Positions 1 to 7,070 of a stretch of 9,786 nt of DNA are shown in pieces; the first letter of the stretch is position 1; each line of letters begins with the position of its first letter. The DNA is from an uncultured cyanobacterium. GTDB taxonomy: Bacteria > Cyanobacteriota > Cyanobacteriia > PCC-6307 > Cyanobiaceae. The stretch lies in the NCBI GenBank assembly GCA_903928835.1, contig CAIYSK010000250.1:1-9786 (forward strand), written 5' to 3'. The position numbers and the translations under genes are program-made. The notes beneath the pieces were generated by a model that did no database searches, was not told where the DNA came from, and worked only from the letters and a program-made list of their open reading frames with translations.

Positions 1-1
1 C

Positions 2-1414
2 ACGAGCTGCGAACCGCTGATGACCAGCGTCGGCAGCCAGGACACCACCGGGCCGATGACCCGCGACGAGATGAAGGAGCTGGCCTGTCTGGGCTTCTCC
101 GCCGATCTGGTGATGCAGAGCTTCTGCCACACCGCCGCCTATCCCAAACCCGTCGACCTCAAAACCCACGCCGAACTGCCCGACTTCATGAGTTCCAGGG
201 GCGGCGTGGCCCTGCGGCCCGGCGACGGCATCATCCACAGCTGGCTCAACCGGATGCTGCTGCCCGACACCGTCGGCACCGGCGGCGACAGCCACACCCG
301 CTTCCCCCTGGGCATCTCCTTCCCCGCTGGCTCAGGGCTGGTGGCCTTTGCCGCCGCCATCGGCGCCATGCCCCTCGACATGCCCGAATCGGTGCTAGTG
401 AAGTTCTCGGGTTCTCTGCAACCCGGCGTCACCCTGCGCGATGTGGTGAACGCGATTCCCTACGTGGCGATCCAGCAGGGCCTGCTCACGGTGGAAAAGG
501 CCGGCAAGAAAAATGTGTTTTCCGGCCGGATTATGGAGATCGAGGGGCTGCCCGATCTCAAGCTCGAGCAGGCCTTTGAGCTCACTGATGCCACCGCCGA
601 ACGCTCCTGCGCCGGCAGCACGATCAAGCTCTCGGTGGCCACGGTGACCGAATACCTGCGCAGCAATGTGGCGCTGCTCAAAAACATGATTGCCCGCGGC
701 TACAGCGACCCGCGCACCCTGGCCCGCCGCATCAAGGCCATGGAGGCCTGGCTCGCCAATCCGGTGCTGATGGAGGCCGATGCCGATGCGGATTACGCCG
801 CCGTGATCGAGATCAACCTCAATGACATCACCGAACCGATCCTGGCCTGCCCCAACGATCCCGACAACGTCAAGCTGCTCTCGGAGGTGGCCGGCAACAG
901 GGTGGATGAGGTGTTCATCGGCTCCTGCATGACCAACATCGGCCACTACCGCGCCGCCGCCAAGGTGCTGGAGGGCCAGGGCCAAAATGCTGCCCGCCTG
1001 TGGGTGTGCCCCCCCACCCGCATGGATGAGGAGATGCTCCAGCAGGAGGGCTACTACGCCATCTTCGAAGCGGCCGGCAGCCGCATGGAGATGCCCGGCT
1101 GTTCCCTCTGCATGGGCAACCAGGCCCGGGTGGAGGACAACACCACCGTGTTCTCCACCAGCACCCGCAACTTCAACAACCGCCTGGGCAATGGCGCCCA
1201 GGTGTACCTGGGTAGTGCCGAACTGGCCGCCGTCTGCGCCCAGGTGGGCGCCATCCCCACCAAGGAGCAATACCTGGCGATTGCCGCTGAAAAGATCGAC
1301 CCCAACGGCGCCGAGCTGTACCGCTACCTCAACTTCAATGAGCTGGCGGGCTTCGAAGACGCGGGCCGGGTGGTGAGCACCGAAGATGAGGCCAAGGTGT
1401 TGGCGAGTGTCTAA
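2..1414 (+). CDS. acnB: Aconitate hydratase B (AcnB), C-terminal part, 5' end outside window
   Basis: Bifunctional aconitase B interconverts citrate and isocitrate via cis-aconitate in the cytoplasmic TCA pathway; family members can also act on 2-methylcitrate intermediates. The reading frame is open from the first full codon at position 2 and gives 470 residues ending in TAA, roughly the C-terminal half of a family that is about 865 residues long in E. coli. The three [4Fe-4S] cysteine ligands are all present: one in GSCMTN (codon 926-928) and two in PGCSLC (codons 1100-1102 and 1109-1111). [21 protein letters not shown] and [16 protein letters not shown] are highly characteristic of AcnB rather than AcnA. 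No truncation or frameshift is seen apart from the window edge. The radical SAM gene follows immediately in the same frame, so co-transcription is likely (inference). Confidence 0.97.
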   Translation, partial: TSCEPLMTSVGSQDTTGPMTRDEMKELACLGFSADLVMQSFCHTAAYPKPVDLKTHAELPDFMSSRGGVALRPGDGIIHSWLNRMLLPDTVGTGGDSHTRFPLGISFPAGSGLVAFAAAIGAMPLDMPESVLVKFSGSLQPGVTLRDVVNAIPYVAIQQGLLTVEKAGKKNVFSGRIMEIEGLPDLKLEQAFELTDATAERSCAGSTIKLSVATVTEYLRSNVALLKNMIARGYSDPRTLARRIKAMEAWLANPVLMEADADADYAAVIEINLNDITEPILACPNDPDNVKLLSEVAGNRVDEVFIGSCMTNIGHYRAAAKVLEGQGQNAARLWVCPPTRMDEEMLQQEGYYAIFEAAGSRMEMPGCSLCMGNQARVEDNTTVFSTSTRNFNNRLGNGAQVYLGSAELAAVCAQVGAIPTKEQYLAIAAEKIDPNGAELYRYLNFNELAGFEDAGRVVSTEDEAKVLASV

Positions 1415-1474
1415 CTGAACCAGGAAACCCTGCTGTTTGAACCTGCCGCCCCCCAGGCCGGAGCCCTGCGGGCG

Positions 1475-3046
1475 GTGCTGGCCTTTCCCAGCACCTACAC
1501 GGTGGGGATCACCAGCCTGGGCTACCAGGTGGTGTGGGCCACCTTGGCGAAGCGCTCCGATGTGGATGTGCGGCGCCTGTTCACCGACCAGGGCGATCCA
1601 CCCCATGGCGGAGGGCGCGGCCGGGGGCCAAATCTCGACCTGTTTGGCCTCTCCCTGAGCTGGGAGCTCGATGGCCCCGTACTGCTGGATCTGCTCGAAC
1701 AGCAACGCATCCCCATTTGGGGAAGCGAGCGCGGCGACAACGACCCGATCGTGTTTGGCGGGGGGCCTGTGCTCACTGCCAACCCCGAACCCCTGGCCCC
1801 CTTTTTGGATGTAGTCCTGCTGGGCGATGGCGAGCTGTTGCTGCCGGCCTTTCTCGATGCCCTGCAGGAGCACCGCACGGCGCCGCGCCAAGAACGCCTG
1901 CGGCGCCTGGCCCAGGTGCCGGGGGTGTATGTGCCGTCGCTCTATGCCCCCCGCTACAGCTCCGACGGCCAACTGCTGGCCGTCGAGCCCACGGAGGCCG
2001 GCATCCCGACCACGGTGGCCAAACAAACCTGGCGGGGCAACACCCTCAGCCACTCCACCGTGATCACGCCCGAGGCCGCCTGGCCATCCATCCACATGGT
2101 GGAGGTGGTACGCAGCTGCCCGGAGCTGTGCCGCTTCTGCTTGGCCAGTTACCTCACCCTGCCCTTCCGCACCCCATCCCTGGATGACGGCCTCATCCCA
2201 GCGGTGGAGAAAGGGCTCACCGCCACCCAACGGCTTGGCCTGCTCGGTGCCTCGGTGACCCAACATCCCCAATTTGGCGATCTGCTGAGCTGGCTCAACA
2301 ACGACCGGTTTGACGGCACCCGGGTAAGCGTGAGTTCGGTGCGGGCCTCCACCGTGACGCCTGAACTCGCTCAGATCCTGGCCAAACGGGGCAGTAAATC
2401 GCTCACGATCGCCATCGAAAGCGGCAGCGAACGGATGCGCCAGGTGGTGAACAAAAAACTGAGCACCGGGGAGATCTATGCGGCAGCTCGCTACGCCAAG
2501 GAAGGGGGACTAACCGGACTGAAGCTCTACGGCATGGCCGGCCTACCCACCGAAGAAGAGACCGATGTGGAGGCCACCGCCGAGCTTCTGGTCGCCCTCA
2601 AAAAGGCGACCCCGGGCCTACGGCTCTCCCTGGGGGTGAGCACCTTTGTGCCCAAGGCCCACACGCCCTTCCAATGGCAGGGGGTGCGGCCGGAAGCCGA
2701 AAAACGCTTGAAGCTTTTGGCCAAACGGCTCAAGCCAAAGGGGATTGAATTGCGCCCTGAAAGCTATGGCTGGAGCGTGATCCAGGCCCTGCTATCGCGC
2801 AGTGATCGCCGCTTGGCACCGGTCATCGTTGCCGCCCGAGGCCGCCACGAGCAACTGGGGGGCTGGAAGACCGCCTACCGGGCGCTCGCTGCCCAGCGCC
2901 GTGATGGAACCCCTGGCCTACCCAGCTGGGAGGAGGTGGTTCACCACAACTGGGACGAACATCGGGTGCTGCCCTGGGACCACCTGGAGGGGCCGATTGC
3001 CAGAACCACCCTGTATCGCCACCAACAAGAAGCCTTCGGTATCTAA
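1475..3046 (+). CDS. Uncharacterised radical SAM protein (COG1032-like, with N-terminal B12-binding-like region)
   Basis: Counting from a GTG at 1475 the protein has 523 residues. The radical SAM cluster motif is CPELCRFC (C215, C219, C222; codons 2117, 2129 and 2138), the CxxxCxxC that binds the [4Fe-4S] cluster which cleaves S-adenosylmethionine. Downstream are IESGSER (E315-R320) and GMAGLPTE (G353-E360), typical of the SAM-binding barrel in Elp3/MiaB-like and COG1032 proteins. The first ~200 residues (AFPSTYTVGITSLGYQ, FGGGPVLTANPEPL, DVVLLGDGE) resemble the Rossmann-like B12-binding-type domain of COG1032 proteins, but no DxHxxG cobalamin motif is visible. The substrate is unknown. The start is uncertain: no ATG lies between the acnB stop (1414) and the conserved core. 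GTG 1475 has GGAG 11 nt upstream, while CTG 1433 has AGGA 7 nt upstream and would add LFEPAAPQAGALRA, which looks coding. The gene ends in tandem stops TAATAA. Confidence 0.85.
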   Translation: MLAFPSTYTVGITSLGYQVVWATLAKRSDVDVRRLFTDQGDPPHGGGRGRGPNLDLFGLSLSWELDGPVLLDLLEQQRIPIWGSERGDNDPIVFGGGPVLTANPEPLAPFLDVVLLGDGELLLPAFLDALQEHRTAPRQERLRRLAQVPGVYVPSLYAPRYSSDGQLLAVEPTEAGIPTTVAKQTWRGNTLSHSTVITPEAAWPSIHMVEVVRSCPELCRFCLASYLTLPFRTPSLDDGLIPAVEKGLTATQRLGLLGASVTQHPQFGDLLSWLNNDRFDGTRVSVSSVRASTVTPELAQILAKRGSKSLTIAIESGSERMRQVVNKKLSTGEIYAAARYAKEGGLTGLKLYGMAGLPTEEETDVEATAELLVALKKATPGLRLSLGVSTFVPKAHTPFQWQGVRPEAEKRLKLLAKRLKPKGIELRPESYGWSVIQALLSRSDRRLAPVIVAARGRHEQLGGWKTAYRALAAQRRDGTPGLPSWEEVVHHNWDEHRVLPWDHLEGPIARTTLYRHQQEAFGI

Positions 3047-3149
3047 TAACCTAAATCCACAAAATAGAAGTCCAGAGTTGGCCAACCCCAAATCAACTGC
3101 TGGTCCACGCAGTCCTCATCCTCTGTCACCTCTCCCGGACTTAGAGCTC

Positions 3150-5423
3150 GTGGCAGACAGCCTGGCCCCGAGAAGCCAGGAAAGCGGCTCGGGCGACCCC
3201 TCCGAGCAACTGCTGGTGCAGTGGCTCCCCAGTGCGGACAGCACTAGCCGCAAAACCATCCACCAAGAGCTCGGATGCACCGTGGTTCGCACGATCCACA
3301 CCCATGCCATGGAGCAGGCAGGGGAAGGAGTGCTGGATGTGGTGCAGTGTCCCAAGGGCTTCAGATCCCGGGACTCCCTGCTGGAGGCCTACAGGCACCG
3401 GCCCGGGGTGAAATTCGCTGAATTCAATGGGTCGGTGCATACCCAGGCAACCAGCAACGATCCCTCGTTTGGCTCCCTCTGGGGGATGAAGAGCACCGGC
3501 TTCGGCTCGAAAGCCGACAGCGCCTGGGCGAACAATGTCACCGGTAAGACCACCACAGTGGTGGGGGACATTGACACCGGCATTGACTACACCCATCCAG
3601 ACCTCTATCTCAATATCTGGCTGAACCAAGGGGAGATCAAGGGCCTGAGCTTCTACAGCACCCTCTTGGATACCGACAAAGATGGTCTGATTACATTCCG
3701 CGACCTCAACGACCAGCTCAACCGTGGCAATGCGACTGCCACCCATCTCACCGACTACAACAACAACGGCTATATCGATGCCGGCGACCTACTGGACAAC
3801 CGCTCCGGCTGGGAAGACGCAAGAGACAACGACCTCAACGGCTACATCGATGACCTGATCGGTTGGGATTTCGTCAGTAACGACAACGATCCCTTTGATG
3901 ACAACAACCACGGCACCCACACCGCCGGAACGATCGGCGCTATCGGCGGCAATGGCGTAGGTGTAGCAGGCGTGAATTGGCAGGTACAGATCGCTGCCAT
4001 GAAGTTTTTGGGCGCAACTGGCAGCGGCAGCGTCAGCAATGCCGTCTTGGCGACCGACTACTTCACCAGCGCCAAGATCCAGGCAGGCCAGCGCGGCGAA
4101 ACCGGCAAGTTCGTGGGCACCAACAACTCCTGGGGCGGCAGCGGCTTTTCCCAGGCCCTGATGAATGCAATCACCCGCGCCAACCAAAACGATCTGCTAT
4201 TCATTGCGGCGGCCGGCAACAGCAGCCTCAACATCGACCTGACCGCCAGCTATCCCGCCAGTTACACCAACGCCAACCTGATCTCCGTGGCCGCCATCGC
4301 CAGCGATGGCACCCTGGCCAGCTACTCCAACTACGGCCCTGGGTCGGTGGATCTGGGGGCACCTGGCTCAGCCATCATCTCCACCGTTCCTGGGGCAGCT
4401 GGTTACGCAAACTTGAGCGGCACCTCGATGGCGACGCCCCTTGTGACCGGGGCGGCTGCATTGCTCAAGTCCGTATATGCCAACGCCACGGCCGCCCAGA
4501 TCAAGCAGGCCATCTTGGAATCAACCACCACCACGCCCTCCCTGGCTGGGAAGACCGTGACAGGAGGCCGCCTCGACATCCCCGCGGCCCTAACCCGGCT
4601 GGGGGTTTTGATGAACTTCCCGGCAATCACCGTGGTGGCGAGCGATGCAAATGCCGCTGAAACCGGGCCAGGACTAACGCCAGATCCCGGCAGCTTTACC
4701 TTTAACCGCAGCGGAGATCTCACCGCGGGCCTCACGGTCAATTTCATCCTGAGTGGCACCGCCAGCGCCGCCGATTACACCCCCACCCTTGGCACCAGCG
4801 TCACCTTCCTCGCTGGCTCAAGCACCGCGATCCTCACGATCAATCCCGTGGACGACACGCTGGTGGAGGGGCCGGAAACCCTGATCCTTACTCTCGCATC
4901 AAGCCCCAATTACACCATCGGCACGGCGAGCGCGGCGACGATCACCATCGCCGACAACGACGCTCCAGCAAACCTGATCCTCTGGGGCACCACTGGCAAC
5001 GACACGCTCACCGGCGGCAACGGCGACGATCGGATAGCAGGCGTTCCCCAGACAGGAACCACGGCGCCAGCCCTGGGGCGCGGGCAAATCGACACCCTCA
5101 CGGGCGGCAACGGCAAAGATACTTTTCTGCTGGCCGATAGTCGGGGCAACTTCTATGACGACGGTTCCACCAGGTCCCAGGGCCTCAATGACTATGCCCT
5201 GATCACAGATTTCAATGCCCTCGAGGACAAACTGCAACTCCGCAACGGATCCCAGTACCTCTACCGATTCGCAAACAACGCCACGGAAATCTTTCTAGGC
5301 AACGGCAACAACAGCTTGACTAATGCCGATGAACTGATCGGGCGGCTCCAGGGCGTCAATCTCACCCCAGGGGCAGGCACGTGGATTCTTCCAGCAACCA
5401 CGAGCTGGGCAACCTGGGTCTAA
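3150..5423 (+). CDS. Secreted subtilisin-like serine protease (S8) with EF-hand loops, Calx-beta domain and RTX tail
   Basis: Numbered from GTG 3150 the product has 757 residues. Residues ~15-110 look like a subtilase prodomain (LLVQWLPSADS near the start, VKFAEFNG and SNDPSFGSLWGM at the end). The catalytic triad is complete: D142 in DIDTGID, H254 in NNHGTHTAG, S426 in GTSMATP, with the oxyanion Asn at N357 in AAAGNSS. Between D142 and H254 lie DTDKDGLITFRD and DYNNNGYIDAGD, which match the EF-hand calcium loop, plus a third DNDLNGYIDD. Residues ~490-604 form a Calx-beta domain (VNFILSGTASAADY, DDTLVEGPETL, ITIADND). Two RTX-like repeats (GNDTLTGGNGDD, DTLTGGNGKD) and an acidic tail ending near DYALITDFNALEDKLQL follow. 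There is no N-terminal signal peptide, and the RTX tail suggests type I secretion (inference). No ATG precedes the prodomain; TTG 3078 is the alternative start. The target is unknown. Confidence 0.9.
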   Translation: MADSLAPRSQESGSGDPSEQLLVQWLPSADSTSRKTIHQELGCTVVRTIHTHAMEQAGEGVLDVVQCPKGFRSRDSLLEAYRHRPGVKFAEFNGSVHTQATSNDPSFGSLWGMKSTGFGSKADSAWANNVTGKTTTVVGDIDTGIDYTHPDLYLNIWLNQGEIKGLSFYSTLLDTDKDGLITFRDLNDQLNRGNATATHLTDYNNNGYIDAGDLLDNRSGWEDARDNDLNGYIDDLIGWDFVSNDNDPFDDNNHGTHTAGTIGAIGGNGVGVAGVNWQVQIAAMKFLGATGSGSVSNAVLATDYFTSAKIQAGQRGETGKFVGTNNSWGGSGFSQALMNAITRANQNDLLFIAAAGNSSLNIDLTASYPASYTNANLISVAAIASDGTLASYSNYGPGSVDLGAPGSAIISTVPGAAGYANLSGTSMATPLVTGAAALLKSVYANATAAQIKQAILESTTTTPSLAGKTVTGGRLDIPAALTRLGVLMNFPAITVVASDANAAETGPGLTPDPGSFTFNRSGDLTAGLTVNFILSGTASAADYTPTLGTSVTFLAGSSTAILTINPVDDTLVEGPETLILTLASSPNYTIGTASAATITIADNDAPANLILWGTTGNDTLTGGNGDDRIAGVPQTGTTAPALGRGQIDTLTGGNGKDTFLLADSRGNFYDDGSTRSQGLNDYALITDFNALEDKLQLRNGSQYLYRFANNATEIFLGNGNNSLTNADELIGRLQGVNLTPGAGTWILPATTSWATWV

Positions 5424-5458
5424 AGAATCCCAAGGCCAAGGCTCATCAAGATCCCAGC

Positions 5459-5503
5459 TCAATCAAGTCCCCCGATTCGTCAATCAAAAGCCGTCAATCA
5501 AAA
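5459..5503. repeat. Short direct repeats (TCAATCAA family) between the protease and purU
   Basis: TCAATCAA occurs at 5459-5466, 5480-5487 and 5494-5501. The last two are part of a longer perfect repeat, CGTCAATCAAAA, at 5478-5489 and 5492-5503 with a 14-bp period. The last copy contains the purU stop codon (5494-5496 on the minus strand). It looks like a small tandem duplication at the 3' end of purU. The rest of the spacer from 5424 to 5458 shows no clear terminator for the protease gene. Confidence 0.7.
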
Positions 5504-6366
5504 ACAGCCGTGCGGCTGCCATAAACCATCACTTGCCGGCGCAGATGGAGCCGAACGGCCCGAGCCAGGGCAAGACGCTCGGTGTCACGACCCTTGCGAA
5601 TCAAATCCTCCACGTCATCGCGATGGCCCACGGGTACGGTTTCCTGGGAAATGATTGGGCCGCCATCGAGCTCTTCCGTCACGTAGTGGGCGGTGGCCCC
5701 AATCAATTTCACGCCCCGGTCCCAGGCCCGGTGATAGGGCTTGGCACCGGTGAAGGCTGGCAAAAAGGAGTGGTGGATGTTGATCACCCGATGAAAGGCA
5801 TCGGGGGGATCAAAGGCCGTCAAAAACGATGGCGTCAGCACTTGCATGTATTTGGCAAGCACGACCAGCTCAATGCCGTATTGGCCCAAAAGCTCCAAAT
5901 GGCGGGCCTCAGCCAGCTCTTTGCGGGCAGGATCCACCGGAACATGCTCAAAATGGGCCCCAAACTCCTGGGCCATCGAAGCAAGGTCTGGGTGATTGGA
6001 AATCACCAAAGGCACCTGCATCGGCAGCTCTCCGGTGCGGGTGCGCCAGAGCAGATCGAGGAGACAGTGGTCCTGCTTGCTCACAAAAATCGCCGCCGCC
6101 GGGCGGAAATCAGAGAAGTTGACCTTGTATTGACCCTTTAAGCGCTCTGCCAGGGCATGGGCCGTGGGACAAATCGCTTCCCGGGGCAACCCAAAGCCCG
6201 CCAACTCCCACTCGATCCGGCTGAGAAACAAACCAGCGCCCTGATCACTGTGGTGATCGGCATGCACGATGTTGCCGCCGTTGGATGCCACCCAGCCCGA
6301 GAGCTCCCTCACCAGCCCGGGCTGATCTGGGCAGATCATCTGGAGGATCGCTGTGGGGGAGCTCAT
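5494..6366 (-). CDS. purU: Formyltetrahydrofolate deformylase (PurU)
   Basis: PurU hydrolyses 10-formyl-tetrahydrofolate to formate plus tetrahydrofolate in the cytoplasm, balancing one-carbon pools and supplying formate. The chosen ATG (6366-6364) gives 290 residues, close to the 280 of E. coli PurU, and starts directly at the ACT domain (SPTAILQMICPDQPGLV). An upstream in-frame start would add 23 residues not expected in the family. Residues ~5-85 form the ACT regulatory domain; residues ~90-290 form the formyltransferase-like catalytic domain. VINIHHSFLPAF and KLIGATAHYVTEELDGGPII are diagnostic. N196, H198 and D234 match the Asn-His-Asp catalytic triad and keep the same 38-residue N-to-D spacing as in GART. 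The C-terminus VYGSRTAVFD matches the family end. It is transcribed divergently from psbQ. No strong Shine-Dalgarno is visible. Confidence 0.96.
   Translation of the reverse strand: MSSPTAILQMICPDQPGLVRELSGWVASNGGNIVHADHHSDQGAGLFLSRIEWELAGFGLPREAICPTAHALAERLKGQYKVNFSDFRPAAAIFVSKQDHCLLDLLWRTRTGELPMQVPLVISNHPDLASMAQEFGAHFEHVPVDPARKELAEARHLELLGQYGIELVVLAKYMQVLTPSFLTAFDPPDAFHRVINIHHSFLPAFTGAKPYHRAWDRGVKLIGATAHYVTEELDGGPIISQETVPVGHRDDVEDLIRKGRDTERLALARAVRLHLRRQVMVYGSRTAVFD
5500..5518 (-). terminator. Possible intrinsic terminator inside the last codons of purU
   Basis: On the minus strand, CAGCC and GGCTG form a 5-bp stem with a GCAC loop (5505-5518), followed at once by TTTTT (5504-5500) and then GATTGA, the last codon and stop of purU. 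The hairpin and U-tract therefore lie within the coding sequence just before the stop. The stem is short, so function is uncertain. If it worked efficiently it would produce transcripts ending at or before the stop codon. Confidence 0.3.
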
Positions 6367-6524
6367 CGAGACAAAGAATTCCCCAGCAGCATGGTCGATC
6401 GCCCCTAACCACCAAATCCGTGGCGCCAAGCTCACCTGGCAAGTTGCAAGCGACTACAGCAGGGGGCAGTTCCAGCTCCAGCGCAGATAAAGTTCCACCA
6501 CGAATCGAGTCCTTGGTACTTCCG
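6367..6524. promoter_or_regulatory. Divergent intergenic region between purU and psbQ
   Basis: These 158 bases separate the purU start (minus strand) and the psbQ start (plus strand), so promoters for both should lie here (inference). A weak -10-like TAAAGT is at 6488-6493 and a TTGCAA at 6444-6449, but their spacing does not form a convincing sigma-70 pair. No HIP1 site, operator palindrome or riboswitch-like structure was recognised. Confidence 0.4.
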
Positions 6525-7022
6525 ATGGTGTCTGCGCTGATCTCTGGGCTTGGCCAGCAACTGCGGCGATTAGCCCTGGTGGGTGTAGCGACCCTGCTCT
6601 GCTTCGGGCTCGCGGCCTGTGATGGCGGCCAATCCGGGAAGTCCCCCACCATCAGCGACGTCGACATGGCCCTCATTGAGCGTCAGGCCGAAGGCTTCCT
6701 CGCTGCCCGAGACCGGCTGCCTGAACTGGCCGAACTCGTGAATGAGCGCAACTGGGTGTTCACCGCCAACTTGATCCACGGCCCCATGCAGGAAGTGGGC
6801 CGAGAAATGAGCTATATCAACCAGCGCCTCTTGCCGGCCGATCGCCCCGAAGCAAATACGTTGGCCCAAAACCTCAAAACGGCAATGGCCCAATTGGACG
6901 AAGCCACCAAGCTCCAGGACGGCGACAAGTTGCGCAAGGCCTACATCCAAGTGGCTAGTGGCTTTGGCCGCTATGCCCAAGTGCTGCCTGACCAGGTGAA
7001 AGCTGATCTCAAGCAGGCCTGA
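6525..7022 (+). CDS. psbQ: Photosystem II lipoprotein PsbQ (CyanoQ)
   Basis: CyanoQ is a lumenal lipoprotein that associates with photosystem II near the oxygen-evolving complex and stabilises it. The ATG at 6525 gives 165 residues. The N-terminus has basic residues (QQLRR, residues 11-15), a hydrophobic stretch (LALVGVATLLCFGL) and the lipobox LAAC, so C32 is the predicted lipidated cysteine. The mature part contains the family-typical RDRLPELAELVNERNW, LIHGPMQEVGREMSYINQRL and KAYIQVASGFGRYAQVLPDQ, consistent with the four-helix bundle. The open frame extends upstream to 6285, but that part lies opposite purU and does not resemble the family. TTG 6513 is a less likely start. The ThiO-like gene follows after a 48-nt gap in the same frame, probably co-transcribed. 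Confidence 0.93.
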   Translation: MVSALISGLGQQLRRLALVGVATLLCFGLAACDGGQSGKSPTISDVDMALIERQAEGFLAARDRLPELAELVNERNWVFTANLIHGPMQEVGREMSYINQRLLPADRPEANTLAQNLKTAMAQLDEATKLQDGDKLRKAYIQVASGFGRYAQVLPDQVKADLKQA

Positions 7023-7070
7023 TCCCTGGGGCAGGTCCACCAACGACGGGCGTCTGATCCCCAGCAGGTT

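Noticed and set aside
395..2272. A 625-codon open frame on the minus strand opposite acnB and the radical SAM gene.
   Set aside because: Its product is dominated by Gly, His, Gln, Ala and Val with no recognisable domain, as expected for the antisense of high-GC coding DNA. Both plus-strand genes beneath it are clearly real.
2802..3149. Upstream extension of the protease frame to 2802.
   Set aside because: Most of it overlaps the conserved C-terminus of the radical SAM gene in another frame and does not resemble a signal or prodomain; lack of stops is explained by high GC. TTG 3078 remains a possible start.
5533..6141. A 202-codon plus-strand open frame opposite purU.
   Set aside because: purU has full-length family motifs on the minus strand; the opposite frame has none.
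6285..6524. Upstream extension of the psbQ frame by 80 codons.
   Set aside because: It overlaps purU on the opposite strand and would place the lipoprotein signal internally, so the ATG at 6525 was preferred.
7026..7064. Inverted repeat CTGGGG / CCCCAG and direct repeat CTGATCCC between psbQ and thiO.
   Set aside because: The stem is only 6 bp with a 27-nt loop and no T-tract, so not a terminator; the short direct repeat (7019-7026 and 7054-7061) could be chance.
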